A program made the position numbers and the translations under genes. The notes beneath the pieces are model-generated. The model did no database searches. It worked only from the letters and a program-made list of their open reading frames with translations, and had not been told where the DNA came from. Of a stretch of DNA of 64,000 nt, positions 49,528 to 57,926 are shown one piece after another (the first letter of the stretch is position 1; the number at the start of each line of letters is the position of its first letter). This DNA is from an uncultured Collinsella sp. (GTDB taxonomy: Bacteria > Actinomycetota > Coriobacteriia > Coriobacteriales > Coriobacteriaceae): NCBI GenBank assembly GCA_900541025.1, contig UQIL01000006.1:33454-97453 (forward strand), written 5' to 3'.

Positions 49528-50445
49528 CTATTTTCCGAGCGGGGAGAATTCGTCGACGATGAGGTCGAGGCATTGCGGAAGCGCGCGGGCTCCAAAGACG
49601 CCCGAATTGCTGGAGATAATCTCGCCATCGAACTGCATGCCCAGTGACGGGGTGCAGGTGATCTTGGCTTCCTTGGTTTGGATGATCTTGAACTGCGGGC
49701 GGCCGAGTACCTTGCCGGCGGGGTCGAGTGCGGCGGTGATCACAGTCGGTAGAAGCTGCACGGTTTTTACGGGTTCGATGACCGCAATATCGACCATGCC
49801 ATCGTTCATGCGGCAGTCGGGGAACAGGTTGATGTCGTTTTGGATGACCGAGGTGTTGCCGGCCATGCAGCAGATGCCGTCGAGCTCCTCGACAATGCCG
49901 TCATGCTCAATCGTAAAGTGCGCTACCGTAGGATTGGGCGTGGCGAGCGCAGAGAGGAAGTAGGCGATCTCGCCGATGTCGTTTTTGGTGGGAGCGGCCT
50001 TCATCATGATCTCGGCGTCGAAGCCCGAGCCGGCGATGATGATAAAACCGTGGCGCTTCTCGTTGCCGTTCTCGTCGAGCCAAAAGAGCTCGCCCATGTC
50101 CACTTTGACCGTGCGACCGGCGCGGCAAGCCTTGGCAAGCGCCGCTGCCTCGGGGGCATTACCGATGTTGTTAAAGAACAGGCAGGCTGTGCCGGAGGGG
50201 AAGACGAGCGTGGGGACACCGCACCCGCGCATCTGGTCGAGCACGTTGGAGACGGTGCCGTCGCCGCCCGAAACGACCACGCGATCAAACTCGCGCACGT
50301 CTGCCACGGCGTCCTCGGGCTCCATGCCATCGCCGATAAAGCGCATCACGACCTCGTCGCCGCCCTGCGCGAGGGCGTGCGTGAATGCGAAGATTTCATC
50401 TGAGCTGGGGCCCGATGCCGGGTTGTGGATGATAAGGCAGCGCAT
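49528..50445 (-). CDS. Diacylglycerol kinase-family lipid kinase
   Basis: A 305-residue protein of the DagK/YegS/BmrU family that phosphorylates diacylglycerol or a similar lipid at the membrane surface. IIHNPASG, the ATP motif VVVSGGDGTVSNVLDQM (about residues 57-73), FPSGTACLFFNNIG in place of the usual P-GT-ND and IIIAGSGFDAEIM are present; the C-terminal MQFDGEII is the conserved D-GE. The start is at 50445. A 30-residue membrane peptide follows in the same transcript. Confidence 0.88.
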   Translation of the reverse strand: MRCLIIHNPASGPSSDEIFAFTHALAQGGDEVVMRFIGDGMEPEDAVADVREFDRVVVSGGDGTVSNVLDQMRGCGVPTLVFPSGTACLFFNNIGNAPEAAALAKACRAGRTVKVDMGELFWLDENGNEKRHGFIIIAGSGFDAEIMMKAAPTKNDIGEIAYFLSALATPNPTVAHFTIEHDGIVEELDGICCMAGNTSVIQNDINLFPDCRMNDGMVDIAVIEPVKTVQLLPTVITAALDPAGKVLGRPQFKIIQTKEAKITCTPSLGMQFDGEIISSNSGVFGARALPQCLDLIVDEFSPLGK

Positions 50446-50543
50446 ACTTACGTTCCCGTTCTGTGACTAACCGAGTATAGTTGTAAGGCAATGCCGATAT
50501 CCTACCCGTGTTTTTCGGGCCTAACCTTATTCGATGGGTTGAT

Positions 50544-51677
50544 ATGTACATTTCCACACATCAGGCTCTACTCGACTTTTGCCAGCGCGCCCGTGAGTTC
50601 GACGCGATTGCCGTCGATACCGAGTTTTTGCGCGAGCGCACATTCCATCCGCGTCTGTGCTTGGTTCAGATTGCCACCCCTGCCGAGAGTGTAGCGGTCG
50701 ATCCCCTGGTAATCGACGACCTATCGCCGCTGGCCGAGCTTATGGCCGACGAGAGCGTGACCAAGGTCTTCCACGCCTGCTCGCAGGATATGGAGGTCAT
50801 GCTCCATACCGTAGGCGTGCTGCCGCGTCCGATTTTTGACACGCAGGTGGCCGCCGCCTTTTTGGGCGAGCGTCAGCAGATTTCCTACGGCGCGCTCGTG
50901 CAGACGTTTTGCGGCGTCTCATTGCCCAAGACCGAGTCACTGACCGACTGGTCGCGTCGCCCGCTGACCGATAAGCAGATTGAGTACGCGATCGATGACG
51001 TCAAGTATCTGATCGTCGCCTATACCGAGATGATGAGCCGCCTGCGCGAGCTGGGCCGCGTGGACTGGGTGCTCGACGAGCTGCGCCCGCTGGCTGACGA
51101 GTCGCACTATCGCGCCGATCGCCACGAGGCGTTCCGCAAGGTCAAACGCATCAACTCGTGCAGTCGTCACCAGCTGGGTATCGCGCGCGAGCTCGCCGCC
51201 TGGCGTGAGGACCGCGCCGAGCGCCGCAACATCCCGCGCAAATGGGTCATGTCCGACGACACGCTGCTTGCGCTCGTTAAACGCAATCCCGTGCGCGTTG
51301 AGGAGTTCCGCAGCATTCGCGGTACCGATCAGTTGGGGGAGCGCGACGTGGACGGTGCGCTCATGGCCATCAAGCGCGGCGCAAGCTGCCCGCACGATCG
51401 CCTGCCGCTCATGGTGCGCGGGCATCGCCAGATCTCTCCGGAGTTGGAGAGCGTGACGGATCTCATGTACGCGCTCATCCGCCTGGTTGCCGAACGCTCG
51501 GGAGTGGCGACCTCGGTCATTGCCTCGCGCGATGACCTGGCCGACTACATTGAGCATCCCGAGCAGAGCCCCTTGCGCGAAGGCTGGCGCTTTGAGCTTG
51601 TGGGCTCGCGCCTGGACGATCTGCTCTCGGGCAACATGGGGTTGACGGTCAAAGATGGCAAAATTGAATTGCTGTAA
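50544..51677 (+). CDS. rnd: Ribonuclease D
   Basis: A 377-residue 3'-5' exoribonuclease. The DEDD residues are visible: AVDTEFLRERTF (D, E), HACSQDMEV (D) and the YAIDDVKYL motif (D with Tyr). An HRDC domain (ARELAAWREDRAERRNIPRKWVMSDDTLLAL) follows at about residues 205-280 and a second HRDC-like region ends the protein. Length equals E. coli RNase D. ATG 50544 is used; a GTG at 50508 is in frame, and both lack a strong site. It processes tRNA and other RNA 3' ends. Confidence 0.92.
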   Translation: MYISTHQALLDFCQRAREFDAIAVDTEFLRERTFHPRLCLVQIATPAESVAVDPLVIDDLSPLAELMADESVTKVFHACSQDMEVMLHTVGVLPRPIFDTQVAAAFLGERQQISYGALVQTFCGVSLPKTESLTDWSRRPLTDKQIEYAIDDVKYLIVAYTEMMSRLRELGRVDWVLDELRPLADESHYRADRHEAFRKVKRINSCSRHQLGIARELAAWREDRAERRNIPRKWVMSDDTLLALVKRNPVRVEEFRSIRGTDQLGERDVDGALMAIKRGASCPHDRLPLMVRGHRQISPELESVTDLMYALIRLVAERSGVATSVIASRDDLADYIEHPEQSPLREGWRFELVGSRLDDLLSGNMGLTVKDGKIELL

Positions 51678-51741
51678 GGAAGCCTAGCCGCTTGAGTGGG
51701 TAGAATGCCTCCAACGTGTAACTCGATTCGGAGGAATTCGC

Positions 51742-52446
51742 ATGCCTTATTACTATGGATACGGCTTTGGCATCGACCCGCTGTACCTGCTGGTTGTTCT
51801 TGTCTGCACGGTGATTGGCCTTGCCGCACAGAACTATATCAACTCGACGTACAAAACCTGGTCCAAGGTTCGCTCGGACGGCGACACGGGCGCCACGGTC
51901 GCTCGCCGCATGCTCGACGCCAACGGCTGCAACGCCGTGGGTATCAAGGGTGTCGCCGGCGAGCTCACCGACCATTACAACCCACAGGACAATAACCTGT
52001 ATCTCTCGGATGCCAACCGTTCGGGCGGGTCGGTCGCAAGCGTTGCCGTCGCCTGCCACGAGGCGGGCCATGCCGCCCAGCGTCAAAGCGGTTACGCCAT
52101 GATGAAGGTTCGCACCGCCCTCGTGCCGGTCGTCAACTTTACCCAGAACACCTGGACCATCGTGTTGCTCTTGGGCCTGTTTATGAACATCGCGGGACTC
52201 ACGACCCTCGCACTGATCTTCTTCTCGTTTAGCGTGCTGTTCCAACTGGTTACGCTGCCGGTCGAGATTGATGCCAGCCGCCGCGCCGTGGCGTACATCG
52301 AGCAGTCGGGCATGAGCTCCAAGCAGGTCAATGGTGCCAAGAAGGTCCTGACGGCAGCCGCGCTTACCTATGTTGCTGCAGCGCTCACTTCGATCATTCA
52401 GCTGCTCTACCTGATGGCTCGCTACAACAGAAACTCCAACCGATAA
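51742..52446 (+). CDS. YugP-type zinc metallopeptidase
   Basis: A 234-residue membrane protein with an N-terminal membrane segment (LYLLVVLVCTVIGLAAQNYI), a zinc motif CHEAGHAAQ near residue 110 in a soluble part, and further hydrophobic segments at about 145-180 and 210-225. The YugP/DUF2268-like neutral zinc metallopeptidase family has this layout. TCGGAGGAATTCGC precedes the ATG. It is monocistronic. Substrate unknown. Confidence 0.87.
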   Translation: MPYYYGYGFGIDPLYLLVVLVCTVIGLAAQNYINSTYKTWSKVRSDGDTGATVARRMLDANGCNAVGIKGVAGELTDHYNPQDNNLYLSDANRSGGSVASVAVACHEAGHAAQRQSGYAMMKVRTALVPVVNFTQNTWTIVLLLGLFMNIAGLTTLALIFFSFSVLFQLVTLPVEIDASRRAVAYIEQSGMSSKQVNGAKKVLTAAALTYVAAALTSIIQLLYLMARYNRNSNR

Positions 52447-52561
52447 CAAATTGGCTTGACAGGCGCCGCGGAGATTTGTGTCCCCGCGGCGCTGTACTAT
52501 GTGTTGGACTTGAATTTGCGCAGGGCCGGAGCCCTTGTGCACGATAACGAAAGGAGGCTGC

Positions 52562-54013
52562 GTGGCAGGCTGGAATCTGACCGGCAATGCCGTTTCCGCC
52601 GAGTTCGACGGTTCGGACGAGCAGGAGCGTAAGGAACTCAGCGTGAGCCAGGCGGTGGAGATCGCCGCCGGCGCGCTCGATGCCATTCCGCAGCTGAGCG
52701 TTTTGGGCGAGGTCACGGGCTTCCGTGGCCCCAATGCCCGAAGCGGCCACTGCTACTTTCAGATCAAGGACGACTCGGCGGCCGTCGACTGCATCATCTG
52801 GAAGGGTGCCTATCTCAAGCGCACGTTCGATCTGCGCGACGGCATGCAGGTGAGCTTTAAGGGCAGCTTCAATCTTTATAAGGCCACGGGCCGCATGAGC
52901 TTTGTCGCTCGCTCATTCTCGCTGGCGGGGGAGGGTCTGCTGCGTCAACAAGTGGCGCAACTGGCCGAAAAGCTGCGTCGCGAGGGCCTGATGGACGAAG
53001 CGCGCAAGCGCCGTATTCCGGTGTTCTGCTCCCGCGTGGCGGTCGTCACCTCGCTTTCGGGTGCCGTAATCGACGACGTCAAGCGCACATTGCGTCGTCG
53101 CAACCCGCTCGTCGAGCTCGTCTGCGTGGGCGCCAAGGTTCAAGGTGAGGGTGCGCCGGCTGAGCTCATTGAGGGCTTGCGCCGCGCCGCCGCCATCACG
53201 CCGGCGCCCGACTGTATTTTGCTGGTGCGCGGCGGCGGCTCCTTTGAGGACCTCATGACCTTTAACGACGAGGAGCTTGCTCGCGCGGTGGCGGCTTGTC
53301 CTGTGCCCGTGGTGACCGGCATTGGCCATGAGCCTGATACCTCGATTTGCGACATGGTGAGCGACCGCCGCGCCTCCACGCCCACGGCGGCGGCAGAATC
53401 GGTGGCGCCGGCTATGACGGAGTTGGCCGATGTGCTCGAGGCGCGCCATCAGCGTCTGGGTGCCGCGATGGCATCGATGATTGGGTCGAATCAGGTTGAT
53501 CTGGAGATGCTCGACCAGCGCGGTCGCCGCGCCTGGGATACCTATACGGCCCGCTTGGGCGATGCGCTCGATGCGGCTGCGTGCCGCCCGTGCCTCAACG
53601 ACCCAACGTTTATGGTCGAGCGTCGCGAGTCTGAGCTTGCCCTGACGGCCGATCGCCTGTCGGGCGCCATAGTACGCTCGGTCGGGACATTCCGCTCCAA
53701 CTTTGAGCGCCTGCCCGAGCGTCTGGTTGCAAGCACCTCGGGGCTCGATGGCAAGCGCCATGCGCTCGCGCTTGCGAGTTCCCGTCTGGAGCATCAGGGG
53801 CGCACGATGCTCAACAAGCCCGCGTCCGACCTGGGCCGTGCGGCAGCCTCGCTAGATGCCCTGTCGCCGCTCAAGGTGCTTGCCCGTGGTTATTCCATCG
53901 CGTACAGCGATGATGGGGTGGCCACGAGTGCCAAGACCTTTAAGGCCGGTGACGCCATCCGCGTGCGCATGGCAGACGGCAACGTGACGGCAACGGTCGA
54001 TACGGTCGAGTAG
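52562..54013 (+). CDS. xseA: Exodeoxyribonuclease VII large subunit
   Basis: A 483-residue protein with an N-terminal OB-fold (LSVSQAVEIAAGAL ... GHCYFQIKDDSAAVDCIIWKG), the catalytic domain (RVAVVTSLSGAVIDDV, ILLVRGGGSFEDLMTFNDEELARAV, TGIGHEPDTSICDMVSDRRASTPTAAAE) and a helical C-terminus. It starts with GTG 52562, 4-9 bases after AAAGGAGG. With XseB it degrades single-stranded DNA to oligonucleotides. xseB follows after 42 bases. Confidence 0.94.
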   Translation: MAGWNLTGNAVSAEFDGSDEQERKELSVSQAVEIAAGALDAIPQLSVLGEVTGFRGPNARSGHCYFQIKDDSAAVDCIIWKGAYLKRTFDLRDGMQVSFKGSFNLYKATGRMSFVARSFSLAGEGLLRQQVAQLAEKLRREGLMDEARKRRIPVFCSRVAVVTSLSGAVIDDVKRTLRRRNPLVELVCVGAKVQGEGAPAELIEGLRRAAAITPAPDCILLVRGGGSFEDLMTFNDEELARAVAACPVPVVTGIGHEPDTSICDMVSDRRASTPTAAAESVAPAMTELADVLEARHQRLGAAMASMIGSNQVDLEMLDQRGRRAWDTYTARLGDALDAAACRPCLNDPTFMVERRESELALTADRLSGAIVRSVGTFRSNFERLPERLVASTSGLDGKRHALALASSRLEHQGRTMLNKPASDLGRAAASLDALSPLKVLARGYSIAYSDDGVATSAKTFKAGDAIRVRMADGNVTATVDTVE

Positions 54014-54055
54014 GCCGCGTTTCATAGCGATAAACCTTTAGGAAAGGAAACAGAT

Positions 54056-54322
54056 ATGGCAGAGAAAACCCCGGTCGAGCAGCTTACGTACAAGCAGGCT
54101 TCGCAGGAGTTGGAGCTCATCATCCGCAGCTTGGAGTCGGGCGATATGGAGCTCGAGGAGTCGCTCGAGAGCTATACCCGCGGCGTCGAGCTCCTCAAGA
54201 GCCTGCGCACCCGCCTGTCCGATGCCGAGCAGAAGGTCTCGGTGCTTCTTAAGGACGTCGACGGCAACGACGTGCTCGCCGACGGCGAAGCCGCCAACAC
54301 CGACGACAACCTCTCGTTCTAA
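54056..54322 (+). CDS. xseB: Exodeoxyribonuclease VII small subunit
   Basis: An 88-residue helical protein; LTYKQASQELELIIRSLESGDMELEESLESYTRGVELLKSLRTRLSDAEQKV is the XseB signature. It binds the C-terminal helices of XseA in multiple copies. AGGAAAGGAAAC precedes the ATG. The short acidic tail after residue 68 is common in actinobacteria. Confidence 0.94.
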   Translation: MAEKTPVEQLTYKQASQELELIIRSLESGDMELEESLESYTRGVELLKSLRTRLSDAEQKVSVLLKDVDGNDVLADGEAANTDDNLSF

Positions 54323-54371
54323 CCATCCCGACCAAATATAATTACCTTGGTCTGTGAGAAAGGAACCAACC

Positions 54372-54707
54372 ATGTGCGATTGCATCTTCTGCAAAATTGC
54401 CAACCACGAGATCCCCTCGACCGTTGTCTATGAGGACGACCAGGTCATCGCCTTCGACGACCTCAATCCCCAGGCGCCGGTCCATACGCTCGTGATCCCC
54501 AAAAAGCACTACAGCGATATCGCCGATAACGTGCCGGCCGAGACCATGGGTGCAATGGCTCACGCCATCCAGGAGGTCGCTAAGGCCAAGGGCTTGGCGG
54601 ACGGTTTCCGCGTCATCTCCAACAAGGGCGTCAACGCCGGCCAGACCGTCATGCACTTCCATATGCACGTCCTCGGCGGCAAAAACCTGGGCGAGAACCT
54701 CATCTGA
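54372..54707 (+). CDS. HIT-family nucleotide hydrolase
   Basis: A 111-residue histidine-triad protein of the HinT type that hydrolyses nucleoside phosphoramidates and aminoacyl-adenylates. CIFCKIANHEIP, FDDLNPQAPVHTLVIPKKHY and the triad MHFHMHVLGG are diagnostic. GAAAGGAACC precedes ATG 54372; an upstream frame extension to 54354 lacks a site. It probably shares a transcript with xseA and xseB. Confidence 0.93.
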   Translation: MCDCIFCKIANHEIPSTVVYEDDQVIAFDDLNPQAPVHTLVIPKKHYSDIADNVPAETMGAMAHAIQEVAKAKGLADGFRVISNKGVNAGQTVMHFHMHVLGGKNLGENLI

Positions 54708-54767
54708 GGGCGCTTCTTCCTTGCAATGAAACGGAAGCTCAAGCACCGATAACTTATATATCAACGC

Positions 54768-54801
54768 AATAAACCCGAGCGCGAGGGCGTTTGGGTTTAT
54801 T
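54768..54801 (+). terminator. Hairpin between the HIT gene and ackA
   Basis: AATAAACCC/GGGTTTATT (54768-54776 with 54793-54801) forms the outer stem, with inner G-C pairs and a following ATTG. It is a weak intrinsic terminator, or part of the ackA leader. Confidence 0.55.
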
Positions 54802-54854
54802 ATTGAAGCGTATGTAACCTGGCGGCGCCACACCGCCTGTTAGTAGGGAGACAC

Positions 54855-56033
54855 ATGAACGTTCTGGTCGTCAACGCAGGATCTTCGACCCTTAAGTATC
54901 AGGTCATCGATACCAAGTCCCACAAGGTGTCCGCAAAGGGCTCCTGCGAGCGCGTCTGCTTTACCGGTGGTACCTTCACCCATGCTGCCAGTGGCTCCAA
55001 GAAGGTGACCGAGAACATCGAGTTCCCCGACCACAAGGTCGCCATCGAGGTCGTCCTGAAGGACCTTGAGGCCAACGGCGTCAAGATCGAGGGCATCGGC
55101 CACCGTATCGTTCAGGGCGGTTGGTACTTTGGTGATTCCTCCCTCGTCGACGAGGACGTCCTCGCCAAGATTCGCGAGGTCGCCCCGCTGGCGCCGCTGC
55201 ACAACAACCCCGAGGCCAACGTTATCGAGTACTGCCTGGAGCAGTATCCCGATCTGCCCAACGTCACGGTCTACGACACCGCTTTCCACTTCAACATGCC
55301 CGAGGTCGCCAAGACCTACGCCCTTCCCAAGGATGTTTGCGACAAGCTGCACATCCGTAAGTACGGCGCCCACGGCACCAGCTATCGCTACATCTCCAAG
55401 AAGGTCGCCGAGATGACCAACGGCGAGGCCCGCAAGGTCGTCGTGTGCCATATCGGCTCCGGCGCTTCCCTGTGCGCCATCGAGGACGGCAAGTGCATGG
55501 ACACCACCATGGGCTTGACGCCGCTCGACGGCGTCATGATGGGCACCCGCTGCGGCTCCATCGACCCGGCTACCGTGTGCTACCTGCAGCGCGAGGGTGG
55601 CTACACCTTCGACGAGGTCGACGAGATGATGAACAAGAAGTCTGGCCTTTTGGCTGTGACCGGTGGCAAGACCAACGACTGCCGCAACGTTGAGGAGCTC
55701 GCCGCTGCTGGTGACCCCGAGGCTCAGCTCGCCTTCGATATGTTCGTCTACAAGATTGCCGCTAAGGCCGCCGAGATGGCCACCTCCATGTGCGGCATGG
55801 ACACCCTGGTCTTTACCGCCGGCATCGGCGAGCACGCTCCGGCCGTTCGCGCTGGCGTGGCCGATCGTCTGGCCTTTATGGGCGTCAAGATGGATCACGC
55901 CCGTAATGCCCTGCGTGGCGACGGCGCTTGGTGCCTGTCCGCCAAGGATTCCAAGGTCAAGATTTTCGTCATCCCTACGGATGAGGAGTTCATGATCGCT
56001 TCCGACGTCGAGCGCATCGTCAACGGCAAGTAA
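54855..56033 (+). CDS. ackA: Acetate kinase (first copy)
   Basis: A 392-residue acetokinase converting acetyl phosphate and ADP to acetate and ATP. MNVLVVNAGSSTLKYQ, the VYDTAFHFNMP strand, YGAHGTSYRY (His), CHIGSGASLCAI, DTTMGLTPLDGVMMGTRCGSIDP and FTAGIGEHAP are conserved. GTAGGGAGACAC precedes the ATG. A second acetate kinase of the same length follows after 163 bases, with a terminator between, so they have separate transcripts. Confidence 0.95.
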   Translation: MNVLVVNAGSSTLKYQVIDTKSHKVSAKGSCERVCFTGGTFTHAASGSKKVTENIEFPDHKVAIEVVLKDLEANGVKIEGIGHRIVQGGWYFGDSSLVDEDVLAKIREVAPLAPLHNNPEANVIEYCLEQYPDLPNVTVYDTAFHFNMPEVAKTYALPKDVCDKLHIRKYGAHGTSYRYISKKVAEMTNGEARKVVVCHIGSGASLCAIEDGKCMDTTMGLTPLDGVMMGTRCGSIDPATVCYLQREGGYTFDEVDEMMNKKSGLLAVTGGKTNDCRNVEELAAAGDPEAQLAFDMFVYKIAAKAAEMATSMCGMDTLVFTAGIGEHAPAVRAGVADRLAFMGVKMDHARNALRGDGAWCLSAKDSKVKIFVIPTDEEFMIASDVERIVNGK

Positions 56034-56045
56034 TTGCAAGAGGGG

Positions 56046-56083
56046 AGGGGCTGGACGACCGAGCGCCGTTCGGCCCCTCTTTT
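56046..56083 (+). terminator. Terminator of the first ackA
   Basis: AGGGGC (56046-56051) pairs with GCCCCT (56073-56078), extended inward by five further pairs, then CTTTT. The sequence TTATCAAGATATGATAA (56114-56130), an AT-rich palindrome 67 bases before the next gene, could be an operator for the second ackA. Confidence 0.75.
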
Positions 56084-56196
56084 GCGCTCGTTGGGCGATA
56101 TGCTGATATCTATTTATCAAGATATGATAACTTCTTATTAAAATGCGGCCGCCTTAAGGGGCCTGCGTCGACCGTATTGCACTGCGAAGGAGTCTC

Positions 56197-57375
56197 ATGA
56201 ACGTACTTGTTGTCAACGCCGGCAGCTCAAGCCTTAAATATCAGCTTTTGGATACCGATACCCGCAAGGTTTTCGCCAAGGGCAACTGCGAGCGTATCGG
56301 ATCGGACATGGGCATCTTTGGCCACTCCGAGAACGGTGGCGCTAAGCAGACCGAGGAGGTCCCTTTCCCCGATCATCGCTCTGCTATCGCTCGCGTGCTC
56401 GAGGAGCTCGAGAAGACCGACTTTACGATTGATGGCATTGGGCATCGTATCGTTCAGGGCGGCTGGCACTTCGATGATTCCGCGGTTGTCGACGACGAGG
56501 TTATGGCCAAGATTCTTGAGGTGGCACCGCTTGCTCCGCTGCACAACTACGGCGAGGCCGCAGCGATTGAGTATTGCCGTGAGAAGTATCCGGAGCTGCC
56601 CAACGTGGCGGTCTTCGACACCTCGTTCCACATGACCATGCCCGAGGTTTCCTACACCTACGCGCTGCCCAAGGACGTTTGCGACAAGTACCACGTGCGC
56701 AAGTACGGCGCCCACGGCACGAGCCACCGCTATGAGTGGATGATGGCCAAGGAGATCCTGGGTTCGCGCTGCCACCGCCTGCTTTCGTGCCATCTGGGCA
56801 ACGGTGCTTCGCTCGCTGCTATCGAGGACGGCGTGTGCCGCGACACCACGATGGGTCTCACGCCGCTCGATGGCCTGATGATGGGCACCCGTTGTGGTTC
56901 CATCGACCCGGCCACCGTGTGCTACCTGCAGCGCGAGGGCGGCTACAGCTACCAGGAAGTCGATGACATGATGAACAAGCAGTCTGGTCTGCTTGCCATC
57001 TCGGGCATCTCCAACGACGCCCGCGACATCCGCACGCGCGCCTCCGAGGGCGACGAGCGCTGCCTGCTCGCCTTCGATATGTTCGCCTACAAGGCCATGC
57101 AGCAGGCTGGCTCCATGATCGCCTCCATGGCGGGCGTGGACACCATCACCTTTACCGCCGGCATCGGCGAGAACGACTGGTCGATCCGCAAGGCCTTCTG
57201 CGACTGCTTTGAGTGGCTGGGCGTACGCATCGACAACAACAAGAACCGCGAGGCCGTGGGCAACGGCCCGCAGGTCATCAGCGCCGCCGGTTCCGCCGTC
57301 ACGGTCATGGTCATCCCCACCGACGAGGAATACATGATCGCCCACGACGTCGAGCGTCTGACCAAGAACAACTAA
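56197..57375 (+). CDS. ackA2: Acetate kinase (second copy)
   Basis: A 392-residue acetate kinase paralogue, co-linear with the first copy along its whole length. All catalytic motifs are kept (NAGSSSLKYQ, DTSFHMTMP, YGAHGTSHRY, CHLGNGASLAAI, DTTMGLTPLDGLMMGTRCGSIDP, FTAGIGENDW). At the His motif it has TSHRY where copy 1 has TSYRY; the canonical acetate kinase sequence has TSHR. GAAGGAGTCTC precedes the ATG. The copies differ enough to suggest an old duplication with distinct regulation. Confidence 0.94.
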   Translation: MNVLVVNAGSSSLKYQLLDTDTRKVFAKGNCERIGSDMGIFGHSENGGAKQTEEVPFPDHRSAIARVLEELEKTDFTIDGIGHRIVQGGWHFDDSAVVDDEVMAKILEVAPLAPLHNYGEAAAIEYCREKYPELPNVAVFDTSFHMTMPEVSYTYALPKDVCDKYHVRKYGAHGTSHRYEWMMAKEILGSRCHRLLSCHLGNGASLAAIEDGVCRDTTMGLTPLDGLMMGTRCGSIDPATVCYLQREGGYSYQEVDDMMNKQSGLLAISGISNDARDIRTRASEGDERCLLAFDMFAYKAMQQAGSMIASMAGVDTITFTAGIGENDWSIRKAFCDCFEWLGVRIDNNKNREAVGNGPQVISAAGSAVTVMVIPTDEEYMIAHDVERLTKNN

Positions 57376-57397
57376 CGCACGTATTTGCAAGTAAACG

Positions 57398-57435
57398 AAA
57401 GGCCTCCAGAGCAACAGCTCCGGAGGCCTTTTTTA
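57398..57435 (+). terminator. Terminator of the second ackA
   Basis: AAAGGCCTCC pairs with GGAGGCCTTT (57398-57407 with 57422-57431), with an inner GAGC/GCTC stem and a six-T run. Confidence 0.9.
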
Positions 57436-57450
57436 CTAGCAGGCGGACGG

Positions 57451-57622
57451 CGGAAACCCCATCCCATTTCGAGCGCAAATACTGGGACACGCCTTCCGGT
57501 TGAGGCACGTTGCGGAAAGTGCGACCCACAATAAAGCAAAATTCCGTCCCAAAGTTTCCCAAACAGGCCCCAAGCGGAAGCCACATCCCACAATCCGCCT
57601 CCAAACTGGGATGTAGTTTCCG
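57451..57622. repeat. Three degenerate repeat units in the 551-base ackA2-pta gap
   Basis: Units near 57451-57498, 57512-57559 and 57575-57622 each begin GCGGAA or CGGAA and end with TTCC(G); units 1 and 3 have internal ATCCCA...TGGGA pairs (ACATCCCA/TGGGATGT in unit 3). They look like decayed copies of one inverted-repeat sequence in tandem. No protein is encoded in 57437-57784. Confidence 0.5.
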
Positions 57623-57784
57623 GCACAACAACCGCCGAAGCCCACCGTCCTTTCAATCTCCAAAGTGATCATCATCAGCAACGCCTGCGCTCCCAGCAAC
57701 GGCACCCATCCATTCAGATTTTCAGCTCCAGCTCGTAGCCAAGCCGCCGTCCACCCCGGATTCCCTGATTGCTACGTGGCGGCA

Positions 57785-57911
57785 GGGACCCTACAGGGTA
57801 AAGCTCTGAAAATATTCCGCAGGACGCATGAAACCCCCGCCGCACGAAGTGCGCAGCGGGGGTTTCATGCATGTCCAAGGACGTTTTCAGAGCTTTACCC
57901 TGTAGGGTCCC
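57785..57911. repeat. 127-bp cruciform-like element with perfect 28-bp arms
   Basis: 57785-57812 and 57884-57911 are perfect 28-bp inverted repeats. Inside them, 57826-57840 and 57856-57870 are perfect 15-bp inverted repeats, with a GCAC-GAA-GTGC loop at the tip. The whole element is a nested hairpin ending 15 bases from the pta stop codon, between convergent genes. It may terminate both transcripts or be a MITE-like element. Confidence 0.75.
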
Positions 57912-57926
57912 GAGGGGATATGTTCG

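Noticed and set aside
57437..57784. Possible CRISPR-like array in the ackA2-pta gap
   Set aside because: The units are only loosely similar, not evenly spaced, and partly palindromic themselves; no cas genes are present.
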